Shown one piece after another: positions 18,800-27,663 of a stretch of 64,000 bases of DNA. The position numbers and the translations under genes are program-made. This stretch comes from Novosphingobium clariflavum. Its GTDB lineage: Bacteria; Pseudomonadota; Alphaproteobacteria; Sphingomonadales; Sphingomonadaceae. The notes under the pieces were generated by a model. The model saw only the letters and a program-made list of their open reading frames with translations. It was not told the origin of the DNA and did no database searches. Position 1 is the first letter of the stretch; each line of letters begins with the position of its first letter. The stretch lies in assembly GCF_026420865.1 (NCBI RefSeq), contig NZ_JAPCWC010000002.1:372001-436000 (forward strand), given 5' to 3'.

Positions 18800-19897
18800 T
18801 CACGTCCTGTTCGCGAGCTGCAACGAATAGTGCACGGTGTAACCGATGTGATCGGACAGCATCGTGCCGTCGGCCCGAGGACCGAACGGCACGTCCACGC
18901 GGGTCGGCACCAGCCGCGCTGCGCCGCCGTCAAACACGAACTGCAAGTCACGCGCCCGCTCGCGGATCCGCTCGGCGCCGGAAAGCCGGGCCATTCCTTC
19001 AGGGTCGACGACGAAGCGGCGGCTCAGCGCATCGAGACGCTCGGCGCCGGGCACCCCATCGAGCGCGCCGTGCAGCATCGCGATGCGGTCTGCCCGCTGG
19101 CCCTGGTTGAAGTCGCCCGCCAGCACCGTCGGCACCCCGTCAGCCCGCAGCCGCGCCAGCATCGCCCCGAGGAATGCAGCCTGCCGCCCGAACGCGGCAT
19201 CGCTGCGACCGTTCGAGGTGCCCGATGCCTTGCGGCAATTGAGATGGGTCGTCGCCACCCGCACGGTGCGACCGCGCGGCAGTGCAAGATCGGCGATCAG
19301 CACCCCCTTGGCGGCCAGGCAATCGTAGCCGGCACAATCCTCTGCGGGGAACGCGGCGCGCGCGACCTTGCGGACCGGCAGGTCGGACAGCAGCACCAAC
19401 CCGCTGTCGACTTGCGCCGGCGCTCCCTCGCCCAGATGCCATTCGCGCCAGAGCGAGCGCGCCAGCGACGGCCCTTGGCGCGACTGCGGCCCCTCGATGA
19501 CGTAAGGATAGCCTGCCAGCCGGCCGATCGCCTTGGCCTCGGGAATGAAGGCTTCCTGAAGGACCACGACATGCGGCTGCAGCCCTTCCCGGCGCAGCCC
19601 CGCCAATCGCTCCGCAATGGCGGCCAGGGCCGCCGGCCGCCCACTGGCAAGCGGCCAGGGCAGCCCCTTCACGTTGTAGGTCATGACCGAAAGATCACCT
19701 GGCCGCACCGCCACCGGCGAAATCGGCACCACCGGATGCGGCGCGGTCACCGCCGTGGCAGGCTGTCCGTCGAACAGACCTGCAAACAAGCCCGCCAGCA
19801 TCAGGGCCATGCAGCCCGCCCCCGCCATGCGTACACGCCGCCGCTCACGCGGCCTGCGCCTGATTTGCGCGCCCGCCGCTGCCCATCCATCCGTCAT
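18800..19897 (-). CDS. Membrane-anchored endonuclease/exonuclease/phosphatase-family protein
   Basis: 365 residues. A basic N-terminus (RRRPRERRRVRM) followed by one hydrophobic segment at about 24-45 suggests an inner-membrane anchor with the enzyme in the periplasm. The EEP motifs are in order: MTYNVKG, VVLQEAF, THLNCRK, AGDFNQ and LSDHIGY. The family includes nucleases, inositol phosphatases and neutral sphingomyelinases; the layout resembles sphingomyelinase-type members but substrate is not proven. ATG 19897 has AAGGGAG. It ends 2 nt from the convergent kynU stop. Confidence 0.85.
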   Translation of the reverse strand: MTDGWAAAGAQIRRRPRERRRVRMAGAGCMALMLAGLFAGLFDGQPATAVTAPHPVVPISPVAVRPGDLSVMTYNVKGLPWPLASGRPAALAAIAERLAGLRREGLQPHVVVLQEAFIPEAKAIGRLAGYPYVIEGPQSRQGPSLARSLWREWHLGEGAPAQVDSGLVLLSDLPVRKVARAAFPAEDCAGYDCLAAKGVLIADLALPRGRTVRVATTHLNCRKASGTSNGRSDAAFGRQAAFLGAMLARLRADGVPTVLAGDFNQGQRADRIAMLHGALDGVPGAERLDALSRRFVVDPEGMARLSGAERIRERARDLQFVFDGGAARLVPTRVDVPFGPRADGTMLSDHIGYTVHYSLQLANRT

Positions 19898-20084
19898 TGT
19901 CGCTCCCTTTCGGGTTTTCGCCCGCCCGCGCACCCGGGCAACCGGCCTGACACGGCAACGATGACGCTGCGCCAGTTCGGTTTCAGCCCTTGCGGAATGG
20001 CCACGCAATCCAAGACGCCGCCCGCACCGCCAATCCGGAGCCCCGGCTGGCGAGATGGCGATCTTTAACGATGCAAGCCGATTT

Positions 20085-20963
20085 CTATCTTGGCGACACC
20101 ACTGCCACGCCGGAATTCCCGCCGGGTGTGACGACCGGCATCCTGCTGGCAACCACTTGCGAGGTCTTGCGCTCGATCGACCAGAACACCCGGCCTGCCC
20201 CCTTTGCGCCCTGCTCCCAGCCCACCGCCTGCCCGCCAGTCGGCAAGGCGATGGTGGCCACATGCTCCAGCACGCTGCCCTTCGCGGGAAGCCGCATCAC
20301 ATAGGCCTCGGGCCGATCATGCCCGGTGACGTAGAGCAACCCGTCGCGCCCCCACGAACCGCCGGAGGAACTGCGCGGCGCAAAGCGTTCCAGCACGTTC
20401 TCCGGGAACGTCCATGTCCCGGTTTCGGCGAGCCTGTCGTCGAGCCGGACCAGCGTGGTGAAGCGATGATCCCGCCCCGGCTCGCCGCCCTTGGCGTCGT
20501 AATTGGCGTAACAGGCATACCAGGCGCCGTCGTGGCGGCTCAGCCAGGTGAGCGAGCCATGGCCATGGCCGAGCGACTGGCTGCGCAGGAACTTCAGCGT
20601 CTTCGCATCGAACCACAGCACTTCGCTGCGCATCGGCACTTGCGGATAATTGGAGGCCGCACAGACCAGTTCGCGGCCGTCGACTTCGCAGGAATTGATG
20701 TGCGGATAGCGGACCGGATCGCCCGACCAGGCGGCGACGCGCTTGCCGCTGCGTGCATCGTAGCGGCCGATCTCATGATTGCCGATGGCATAGACCCGGC
20801 CGTGGCTGGCAGTCGCCCCTTGCCGCGCTTCCTCAGCCGGCAGGCGGCCCAGTTCGGTGGCGGAAAGCACTGGCCGGTCGGTTACGGCGGAGGCGGGAGC
20901 GGGGCCGGAGGCGGGAGCGGAGGGCGACGAGAGCGCGGCGGCCAGCAGAAGCAGCGGCGCCAT
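20085..20963 (-). CDS. Secreted beta-propeller-like protein of unknown function
   Basis: 292 residues with a short signal peptide (LLLLAAALSSPSAPA). The rest alternates short beta-like segments (GRVYAIGNHEIGRYDARSGK, GLLYVTGHDRPEAYVM), which suggests a propeller, but I do not recognise a named family. ATG 20963 overlaps the TGA of an upstream TonB-receptor remnant (ATGA), so it was once translated right after that receptor and probably worked with it. The phosphodiesterase-like gene follows on the same strand. Confidence 0.7.
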   Translation of the reverse strand: MAPLLLLAAALSSPSAPASGPAPASAVTDRPVLSATELGRLPAEEARQGATASHGRVYAIGNHEIGRYDARSGKRVAAWSGDPVRYPHINSCEVDGRELVCAASNYPQVPMRSEVLWFDAKTLKFLRSQSLGHGHGSLTWLSRHDGAWYACYANYDAKGGEPGRDHRFTTLVRLDDRLAETGTWTFPENVLERFAPRSSSGGSWGRDGLLYVTGHDRPEAYVMRLPAKGSVLEHVATIALPTGGQAVGWEQGAKGAGRVFWSIERKTSQVVASRMPVVTPGGNSGVAVVSPR

Positions 20964-21150
20964 CAGCAACGGGCCTGCAGGCCGCCGAAGATCGCGGGGC
21001 CGTAGCGGTCGTTGGGAACACTCCAATCGCGCATGGCGCCAGAGTAAAGTCTCACCGGCTCGTCGGTCAAGTTTCGTCCCTCCAGCAACAGGTTGAAACG
21101 CGGCAGGATCTGCGCGCTGCCGCCAATGGCGAAACGGCACGATGCCGCCT
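20963..21150 (-). pseudogene. 3' remnant of a TonB-dependent receptor gene
   Basis: Minus-strand frame ending at 20963 encodes the last strands of a receptor: ILPRFNLLLEGRNLTDEPVR, then NDRYGPAIFGGLQARC and stop. This is the standard TonB-receptor C-terminus (inner strand plus NLTDEP motif). There is no plug or barrel upstream: the frame runs into a palindromic repeat at 21148-21256 and meets a stop inside it. Only about 60 codons of a gene of 700-1000 codons survive. Confidence 0.85.
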
Positions 21151-21256
21151 CTAAAGCAGCTGCCGATCCGACTGCATCGGATCAGCTGTTCTAGGATTCT
21201 GGTTTTCCGCGTTTTCCGAGTCATCAGGTGATCCCACCTGATTGGAACACGCTCTA
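21148..21256. repeat. Palindromic intergenic repeat element
   Basis: Contains two palindromes: CAGCTG(C)CGATCCGA / TCGGATCAGCTG at 21157-21188 and ATCAGGTG-ATCC-CACCTGAT at 21223-21242, joined by a TTTTCC-rich segment, with CTCTA-like ends (CTCTAAAG, GCTCTAGG). It resembles short palindromic repeats common between genes in alphaproteobacteria. It borders exactly the truncated receptor remnant. Confidence 0.75.
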
Positions 21257-21530
21257 GGCGACGTGGATGACGGAACGATCACCGTTCGGTTATGGTTTGG
21301 CGACACTGTTGCATCGAGGCGCAACCGGGCCTCAGCCGAGGCAAGCGGTCTACCGGAGTGTCTTGCGAACGGATTCTATGGGGTGCGATCGGGTGCGATC
21401 GCCTGCAGGCATCCTCTCACCTTCCCGCCAGGAAGATGACACCTCTGCGTGCTGTCCCTGAACCTTCAGGCACCGTCTCGCGCGGTGCTTTCCAATGTCT
21501 TGGGCCGAGGATCCTGCCCGGCCGTACCGA
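21257..21530. other. Gene-free stretch
   Basis: About 270 nt with poor codon structure in all frames and lower GC. I see no convincing gene or known element; it may be decayed sequence left by the event that removed the TonB receptor. Confidence 0.5.
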
Positions 21531-21842
21531 TCAGCGGTTTATCACCGCGCTGATACGATGGGAAAACGGATGGCCCGGCGTTGCCCCACGCGAGATGTGC
21601 GTGAACAAGCCCGGGTCGAGCAAGGACAGCCGCGCTTCGAGCAGCGGGACATCCTCCCCCTTGCGAACATCGATGTGGACATGCAGCTTGCCGTTGAAAT
21701 CAAGACTGATCGCCGCAGCCTCGGGGAATTCCTCCCGAAGCATCCGCAGGATGGCATCAAGTTGTTCGGTCAAGCTTTTTGCGTCCGATTGTGCCGCAAT
21801 CGCGCCACCATCAATGGAATAGATGCGTGCATCTTTCGACAT
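21531..21842 (-). CDS. Small hypothetical protein
   Basis: 103 residues, not recognised. An amphipathic N-terminal half (LTEQLDAILRMLREEFPEAA) is followed by strand-like segments (ISLDFNGKLHVHIDV) and a Leu-rich helix. No signal peptide or cysteines. The upstream region is AT-rich and could hold a promoter; the ribosome site is weak. Codon use is moderately like its neighbours, so I consider it real but not certain. Confidence 0.6.
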   Translation of the reverse strand: MSKDARIYSIDGGAIAAQSDAKSLTEQLDAILRMLREEFPEAAAISLDFNGKLHVHIDVRKGEDVPLLEARLSLLDPGLFTHISRGATPGHPFSHRISAVINR

Positions 21843-22018
21843 AAGGCAGGAAACCCCTGTTAGCTTGCACGCACGATCTTAACTGATTCCCCTTAGGGAA
21901 GAATGCTATATTTTGAGATGGCGCAAAGAATTTTTCCCCAATTGGATGTAGGATCTAGCGCCGAACCGATTTGACCGCGTCCTCCTTCGGAGCAGTCTCT
22001 TCGCCTCCCGGATTCGAA

Positions 22019-22726
22019 TCACCCGATTCGCGTCGGCCTCGTCCCGCCCATCACCACCGCCCGGTTCTGCCGATTGGCCTCGAAGCGAGCGAGATCGGCA
22101 TCGCCCGCCAGGATCGCGGTGATGATCCGCAAGCGTCCCTCCCGCCAGGCTTCCACCCCGATGCCGGAAACCCCGACCACCGCGCCGTCGCGGCGCGCGG
22201 CATGATTCAGGGTGACCCGCGTCAGCATCTCGAACAGCGGACGGCGCACCATCTGGAACAGCAGTTCCTGAAAGGCTTCCTCGAACTGCCCGAACTCGGC
22301 CATGGTCGAATAGTGGGCCGCCTCATCCCCCATGGCGCGGAGCCGCCCTCGCAAGGTCGGATCGCTGCATCGCGCCGCCGCCGTCGCCAATTCGGTGAAC
22401 AGCAGCGAAGTCATGTCGAGCGCCTCCGCATAGCCCGCCGGATTCATCCGCATGTAGGACGAAAGCGCGCGCTCCAGCGCCGCCGCATCGGGCCGCGCGC
22501 CGTAGTACCCCCCGCCGGGACCGCGCCGCACTTCCAGCAGGCCTTCATGCTCCAGCACCCGCGCCGCCTGCTGGAGCGTAACGATACCCACCGCAAGATC
22601 CCGCGCCAGTTCATGCAACCCGCCCAGCAAGGCCCCCGGCGCCTCGGCAAAGATCCGCTCGCGCAAGGTCTCGGTAGTGCGGGCGACCAGATTGGTGCCC
22701 TTTTTTCGCCCCGCTGTGCGCTCCAT
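22019..22726 (-). CDS. GntR-family regulator (FadR subgroup, FCD domain)
   Basis: 235 residues. The N-terminal winged helix (LRERIFAEAPGALLGGLHELARDLAVGIVTLQQAARVLEHEGL region, residues 20-65) is followed by an all-helical FCD domain (LLFTELATAAARCSD, AEFGQFEEAFQELLF). It is divergent from the aldehyde dehydrogenase operon across 157 AT-rich nt and is its likely repressor. A palindrome at 22747-22761 sits 20 nt upstream of its own start. Confidence 0.88.
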   Translation of the reverse strand: MERTAGRKKGTNLVARTTETLRERIFAEAPGALLGGLHELARDLAVGIVTLQQAARVLEHEGLLEVRRGPGGGYYGARPDAAALERALSSYMRMNPAGYAEALDMTSLLFTELATAAARCSDPTLRGRLRAMGDEAAHYSTMAEFGQFEEAFQELLFQMVRRPLFEMLTRVTLNHAARRDGAVVGVSGIGVEAWREGRLRIITAILAGDADLARFEANRQNRAVVMGGTRPTRIG

Positions 22727-22746
22727 CCATCACTCCAATAACAGGC

Positions 22747-22761
22747 ATATTATTATAATAT
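22747..22761. promoter_or_regulatory. Candidate operator in the GntR/ALDH divergent region
   Basis: Perfect palindrome ATATTAT-T-ATAATAT; a second palindrome GTCAATTGAC lies at 22797-22806. Both are in the shared promoter region and could be GntR sites. Confidence 0.5.
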
Positions 22762-22883
22762 TTTCGGCATTTTCACGACGTTTTCCGCAAATTCAAGTCA
22801 ATTGACCACGTATATTTGCCTCCATACTCTCCATCCACAACCGAGCGGCAACAAGTGCCCCACTGGAGAGGATTGAAACGAGG

Positions 22884-24356
22884 ATGGGCTTCCAACATCC
22901 TGACATCTCGGCATTTCCCGAGATTTCACTGGTCATTGGCGAGGAACGCGCGCGGGCCGGCAGCGGTGCCGACTGGGCGCACGTCTACCCCGGCACCGGC
23001 CGCGTCACCCGCGAGGTCCGTCTCGCCAGCCCCGCCGACGTCGACCGCGCCGTTGCCGCCGCCCGGGCCGCGCAGCCGGCATGGCGCGCGCTTGCGGGCG
23101 ACAAGCGGCGCGACCTGATGTTCCGCCTTGCCGCCGTGATCGAGAGCAAGGCCGCGGAAATGAGCCCGCTGCTCACCGCCGAGAACGGCGCGATCCTGAT
23201 CGCGGGCGGCCACATGACCGCCGATGCCGCGCAGAAGTTCCGCTATTACGGCGGCATGGCCGACAAGATCGACGGCCGCACCGTCTCGACCTGGGGCGGC
23301 CCCGCGCTCGATTACGTGATGTACGAGCCCTATGGCACCGTCGGCATCATCGTGCCCTGGAACGGCCCGCTGTTCGCCGCCACCATGGTCATGGCCCCGG
23401 CACTGGCGGCAGGCAACTGCGTGGTACTGAAGGCGCCCGAACTCGCCCCCTGGTCGCTGATGAAGCTGATGGAAGCGGTCCACGAGGCCGGTTTCCCGGC
23501 AGGCGTGGTCAACATGGTCACTGGCGGGCCGGACGTCGGCGCCGCGATGGTCAGCCATCCGGGCATCGACAAGATCGAGTTCATCGGCTCGGGCGCGACC
23601 GCGCAGAAGATCCTCGCCAGCGCCTCCCAGAGCCTCAAGCCCGTCGGCCTCGAACTGGGCGGCAAGTCCGCGGTGCTGGTCTTTGCCGATGCGAACCTGC
23701 AGGGCGCCGCCAAGCGCGGGCTTTCCGGTGCCATCAGCGCCAGCGGCCAGGGCTGCGTGAACGGCACCCGCCTGCTCGTCGAGCGCGCGATCTACGAACC
23801 CTATCTCCAGATGCTCAAGGCCATGGCCGGCCACGTCAAGGTCGGCGATCCCTTCGCCATGGACACCTTCGTGGGCCCGGTGATCTCGCAAGCCGCGCTC
23901 GAGCGCATCGACGGCATGGTCCGTCGCGGCATCGAACAGGGCGGCGAGGCGATCTGCGGCGGCGCGCCGATGGATGGCGACCATGCCGAGGGCTACTTCT
24001 ACCCGATCACCGTGCTCGCAGGTGTCGATCCGGCGAGCGAGATCTCGAAGAACGAGGTCTTCGGGCCGGTGCTCGTCGTCACCCCGTTCGACAGCGAGGA
24101 GGAGGCGGTCGCGCTTGCCAACGGCACCGACTATGGCCTCGGCGCCTATGTCCACACCACCAATCTCGCCCGCGCGCACCGCGTCGCGGGGCAGATGATG
24201 GCGGGCCAGGTGCAGGTCAACGGCTCGGGCGAGGCGATGACCCCCTGCGTGCCCTTCGGCGGCATGAAGCACTCCGGACACGGCCGCCTCGGCGGCATCG
24301 AGGGCCTGCGCGAATTCCAGCAGGTCCGCAATGTCTGGGTCAACCTTCAGGACTGA
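22884..24356 (+). CDS. NAD(P)+-dependent aldehyde dehydrogenase
   Basis: 490 residues, full length. The general base glutamate is in LELGGKSA, the catalytic cysteine in SGQGCVNGTR, the NAD-binding IVPWNGPL and FIGSG motifs precede them, and FGPVL and PFGGMKHSG follow. It oxidises an aldehyde to an acid; the ALDH family alone does not give the substrate. First gene of a run of five (ALDH, CMD protein, HIBADH-like, two SDRs) with gaps or overlaps under 20 nt. Confidence 0.93.
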   Translation: MGFQHPDISAFPEISLVIGEERARAGSGADWAHVYPGTGRVTREVRLASPADVDRAVAAARAAQPAWRALAGDKRRDLMFRLAAVIESKAAEMSPLLTAENGAILIAGGHMTADAAQKFRYYGGMADKIDGRTVSTWGGPALDYVMYEPYGTVGIIVPWNGPLFAATMVMAPALAAGNCVVLKAPELAPWSLMKLMEAVHEAGFPAGVVNMVTGGPDVGAAMVSHPGIDKIEFIGSGATAQKILASASQSLKPVGLELGGKSAVLVFADANLQGAAKRGLSGAISASGQGCVNGTRLLVERAIYEPYLQMLKAMAGHVKVGDPFAMDTFVGPVISQAALERIDGMVRRGIEQGGEAICGGAPMDGDHAEGYFYPITVLAGVDPASEISKNEVFGPVLVVTPFDSEEEAVALANGTDYGLGAYVHTTNLARAHRVAGQMMAGQVQVNGSGEAMTPCVPFGGMKHSGHGRLGGIEGLREFQQVRNVWVNLQD

Positions 24357-24367
24357 GGAGCGCGACG

Positions 24368-25150
24368 ATGACATTGCTCGACCCCGCATCGCGCAGCGCG
24401 CGCGGCCTTGCCACCGAAGCCGAGGCCACCGGCCGCACGGCGCATGAACCCACCACGCTGTTCGAGGAATCGTGGCGCGACTTCGTCTTTGCCGAAGTCT
24501 GGACGCGCCCCGGCCTGCCCCGGCGCGCGCGCTTCCTCGTCGCCATGGCGAGCGCGGCGATCTGCGGCCTCGAAGACCGCCAGCTCGACGACTTCGTGCG
24601 CGGCGCACTCACGTCGAACGAACTCTCGCTCGCCGAACTGCGCGAGGCCGCGCTTCACCTTGCGGTCTATTCGGGCTGGGGCAACGGCGGCAGGCTCGAC
24701 CGCGCGGTCACCCGCGTTGCCGCCGAACTCGGCCTGCCGCCCGCCGATGTCCCGCCGATCCGCAGCGAACCCTGGGACCCCGAGGAGCGCATCCAGCAGG
24801 GGCATGACGAATTCGCCAAGGTCATGACGTTCCCGCCCGGCCCACCGGCCACGCCCTATCTGCTGGGCATCAACAACTTCGTGTTCGGCGAGATGTGGCG
24901 CCGCCGCGGCCTCGACGAGCCCTCGCGCCGGTGGATCACGCTGGTGGGGGTCTGCGAATCCGGGGCCGATATCCCGATCAAGAGCCACATCCACGCCGCC
25001 ATGGCGAGCGGCAACTGCAAGCCCGACGAGATGCTCGAATTCTGCCTGCAATACGGCACGCACGCGGGCTGGCCCAAGGCCTCGCGCATGCAGATGGTCG
25101 TCCTCGAAATGATCCGGAAAGTGCAGGAAGGGCTCCCCTGGCATGGTTAG
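24368..25150 (+). CDS. Carboxymuconolactone decarboxylase-family protein, tandem domains
   Basis: 260 residues, starting at ATG 24368 just 11 nt after the dehydrogenase stop. Two CMD/AhpD-like helical domains are visible: one at about residues 25-105 (TRPGLPRRARFLVAMASAAICG) and one at about 150-250 (LDEPSRRWITLVGVCESG). Such tandem proteins are found in catabolic clusters for cyclic and aromatic compounds. The CxxC redox pair of AhpD is not present in either domain, so a peroxidase role is unlikely. It overlaps the next gene by 8 nt. Confidence 0.87.
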   Translation: MTLLDPASRSARGLATEAEATGRTAHEPTTLFEESWRDFVFAEVWTRPGLPRRARFLVAMASAAICGLEDRQLDDFVRGALTSNELSLAELREAALHLAVYSGWGNGGRLDRAVTRVAAELGLPPADVPPIRSEPWDPEERIQQGHDEFAKVMTFPPGPPATPYLLGINNFVFGEMWRRRGLDEPSRRWITLVGVCESGADIPIKSHIHAAMASGNCKPDEMLEFCLQYGTHAGWPKASRMQMVVLEMIRKVQEGLPWHG

Positions 25151-25943
25151 GACAGGTTTCATCGGCCTTGGCTCGCAAGGCGCGCCGATGGCCGAACGCA
25201 TGCTCTCGGCAGGCTTTCCGCTCACGGTCTGGGCCCGGCGCCCCGAGGCGGCGGACGATCTCGTCACCAAAGGCGCCGTGCGCGCCGGCAGCGTTGCCGA
25301 ACTCGGCGCCGCTTGCGACCTTGTGGGGCTTTGCGTCGTCGATGATGCCGGGGTCGAGGCCATCGCGGTCCAGCTGATCCCGGCCATGGCGCCTGGCAGC
25401 GTGCTGGTGATCCATTCGACGGTGCTGCCGCAGACCTGCGAACGCCTCGCCGAAACGGCGGCAGCGCGCGGCGTCCTGCTGCTTGACGCGCCCGTCAGCG
25501 GCGGCGGCGCGGGCGCAGCGGCGGGCACGCTCACCGTCATGTGCGGCGGCAGCGCCGAGGCCTACGACAAGGCCCTGCCCGCGCTTGAGAGTTTTGCCGG
25601 CAAGATCGTGCTGCTGGGTCCGATCGGCGCCGGACAGCGCGCCAAGATCGTCAACAACGCGCTCATGGCGGCGAACATGGGGCTTGCCCATGCCGCGCTG
25701 TCGCTGGGCGAGGCCGTCGGGGTCGACCGCGCCGCGCTCGCCGATCTCGTCAAGCATTCGAGCGGGCGCAGCTTCGGCTTCGAGGTCTATGCCCGCCTGC
25801 CCCAACCGCAAGCCTTTGCGCACGGCGGCAAGCTCCTGCGCAAGGACGTGGACCTGCTGGGCACGCTCGCGGGTGCCGACAATGCGCTCGCAACCGCCGC
25901 CGATCCTTTCCTCGATGCCGCGCTCGCCGCGCCGGAGGCCTGA
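25143..25943 (+). CDS. NAD-binding beta-hydroxyacid dehydrogenase (HIBADH family)
   Basis: 266 residues. N-terminal Rossmann motif FIGLGSQGAPMAERML, substrate-binding motif LDAPVSGGGAGA and the catalytic lysine in GQRAKIVNNAL are all present. It oxidises a 3-hydroxy acid to a semialdehyde or beta-keto acid. The frame overlaps the CMD gene, so the genes are translated together. Which hydroxy acid is used is not known. Confidence 0.89.
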   Translation: MVRTGFIGLGSQGAPMAERMLSAGFPLTVWARRPEAADDLVTKGAVRAGSVAELGAACDLVGLCVVDDAGVEAIAVQLIPAMAPGSVLVIHSTVLPQTCERLAETAAARGVLLLDAPVSGGGAGAAAGTLTVMCGGSAEAYDKALPALESFAGKIVLLGPIGAGQRAKIVNNALMAANMGLAHAALSLGEAVGVDRAALADLVKHSSGRSFGFEVYARLPQPQAFAHGGKLLRKDVDLLGTLAGADNALATAADPFLDAALAAPEA

Positions 25944-25947
25944 CACC

Positions 25948-26730
25948 ATGACTGCCATCTTCAAGAACCACGACATGACCGGCAAGGTCGCCCTCGTCAC
26001 CGGCGCGGCCTCGGGCCTTGGCCGCATGACTGCGCTCAAGCTCGCCGCAGCGGGCGCCGACCTCTGGCTGGTCGACGTCAACGCGGACGGTCTTGCCGAG
26101 ACGATCGAACTGCTCGCCCCGACCGGCCGCACCGCGGGAAGCGAAGTCGCCGACCTCTCCAGCCCCGAGGCCTGCCACGCGGTCGTCGCCCATGCGCTGG
26201 AGAAGTTCGGCCGCCTCGATGCGCTGTGCAACGTGGCAGGGCTGATCTACCTCGCCAACACCGCGCAGATGCCGCAAGGCCAGTACGAGCGCACCATCGA
26301 CGTCAATCTCAACGCGCCCTTCTTCCTCTCGCAGGCGGCGATCCCGCACCTGCTCGCCAGCGATGCCGAGGGCGGCGGCGCGATCGTCAACGTCACCTCC
26401 TGCGCCTCGTACATCGGCGAGGCCTATGCCGCCGCCTACTGCGCCAGCAAGTGGGGCCTGCTGGGCATGACCAAGGCCATGGCGATGGAGTTCCAGAAGC
26501 AGCCGATCCGCATCAACGCGGTCGCGCCGGGCGGCATGATCACCAACATCATCACCAACTTCGCCCCGCCCGAGAACTGCGACTTCGAACTCCTCAAGCG
26601 CTTCTCCGGCATGCGCGGCCAGGTCGAGGTGGAGGACGTGGCAGACCTCATCGTGCTGCTCGCTTCGCCCGCCGGTCGCGGCTTCCACGGCAGCTGCCTC
26701 TCGCTCGATGCCGGCATCACCGCCGGTTGA
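25948..26730 (+). CDS. Short-chain dehydrogenase/reductase (first)
   Basis: 260-residue classical SDR: cofactor motif TGAASGLG near residue 18, NVAG, catalytic Ser in NVTSCAS, and the YxxxK pair in YCASKWG. Asp in LVDVN after beta-2 indicates NAD preference. It begins 4 nt after the HIBADH-like gene. Confidence 0.9.
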   Translation: MTAIFKNHDMTGKVALVTGAASGLGRMTALKLAAAGADLWLVDVNADGLAETIELLAPTGRTAGSEVADLSSPEACHAVVAHALEKFGRLDALCNVAGLIYLANTAQMPQGQYERTIDVNLNAPFFLSQAAIPHLLASDAEGGGAIVNVTSCASYIGEAYAAAYCASKWGLLGMTKAMAMEFQKQPIRINAVAPGGMITNIITNFAPPENCDFELLKRFSGMRGQVEVEDVADLIVLLASPAGRGFHGSCLSLDAGITAG

Positions 26731-26746
26731 TAAGGACCAGAAAACA

Positions 26747-27532
26747 ATGGCATTCACTCTCGATCAGTTCCGCCTCGACGGCAAGGTGGCCGTGGTCACC
26801 GGCGCCGGCGGGCGCGGCAATTCCATCGGCCGCGCCTATGCGATGGGCCTTGCCAACGCGGGTGCCGCCGTGGTCGTCGCCGACCTCAACGAGGACGGCG
26901 CCAAGGCCGTGGCGGAAGAAATCGTCGCAGCCGGCGGCAAGGCGATCGGCGTGCGCGTCGACGTGGCCGACGAAGCCTCCACCCTCGCCATGGCAGCAGC
27001 CGCCACCGAAGCCTTCGGCGGCGTCGACATTCTCGTCAACAATGCCGCGCTCATGGTCGACGTCTCCTACGACAACTGCGAGACCGTCAGCCTCGATGCC
27101 TGGAACAAGGCCTTTGCGGTCAACCTCAACGGCGCACTCCTCTGCGCGCGCGCGGTGATCCCCTCGATGCGGGCCCGCGGCGGCGGCCGCATCATCAACC
27201 AGACCTCGGGCGGCGCCTTCCCGGCAACCGGCCTCTACGGCATCACCAAGCTCGCGCTCGTCGGCCTCACCACCACGCTCGCCAAGCAGTTCGGCAAGGC
27301 CGGCATCACCTGCAACGCGATCGCGCCGGGCAACGTCACCTCGGACGCAGGCAAGATGCTCGTCCCCGACGATTCGCCGTTCATCAAGTTCCTCGAAATG
27401 ACCTGCGCCATGCGCGCCCGCGGCACCCCGGACGAACTCGTCGGCACCGCGCTGCTCCTTTGCTCGGAAGCGGGCCAGTGGATCACCGGCCAGACCATCC
27501 ACGTCGACGGCGGCTGGGTGCTGCGGCCGTAA
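26747..27532 (+). CDS. Short-chain dehydrogenase/reductase (second)
   Basis: 261-residue classical SDR: TGAGGRGNSIGRAYAMG as an extended cofactor loop, NNAA, catalytic Ser in NQTSGGA and YGITK as the YxxxK pair. ATG 26747 has AAGGAC upstream. It is the last gene in the compact cluster; with ALDH and the first SDR it implies serial oxidation of an alcohol or ring alcohol. Confidence 0.9.
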   Translation: MAFTLDQFRLDGKVAVVTGAGGRGNSIGRAYAMGLANAGAAVVVADLNEDGAKAVAEEIVAAGGKAIGVRVDVADEASTLAMAAAATEAFGGVDILVNNAALMVDVSYDNCETVSLDAWNKAFAVNLNGALLCARAVIPSMRARGGGRIINQTSGGAFPATGLYGITKLALVGLTTTLAKQFGKAGITCNAIAPGNVTSDAGKMLVPDDSPFIKFLEMTCAMRARGTPDELVGTALLLCSEAGQWITGQTIHVDGGWVLRP

Positions 27533-27663
27533 GACTCGAAATCCGCGTAATAAATACGATCTTGCGCGCAACAATTTGCACGATGAACGCAATCATATCT
27601 TGCGTTCATCGGCAAATCCTGCTGCCTGCCGCCGGTCAAAAATCACGGTGAGAGGCAAGAGCG

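Noticed and set aside
18800..19897. Firm naming of the EEP protein as sphingomyelinase
   Set aside because: The fold motifs are shared by nucleases and many phosphatases; nothing seen fixes the substrate.
21296..21312. GGCGACACTGTTGCA, similar to the end of IS6-family elements
   Set aside because: Short partial match only, no partner end, no transposase fragment and no target duplication nearby.
23081..24367. Long upstream extension of the CMD gene inside the ALDH gene
   Set aside because: Arg-rich shadow of ALDH in another frame; homology starts at ATG 24368 right after the ALDH stop.
22926..24608. 560-codon antisense frame over the aldehyde dehydrogenase
   Set aside because: Composition-driven; the sense gene has full catalytic motifs and the antisense protein is Arg/Ala/Gly/His-rich without a family.
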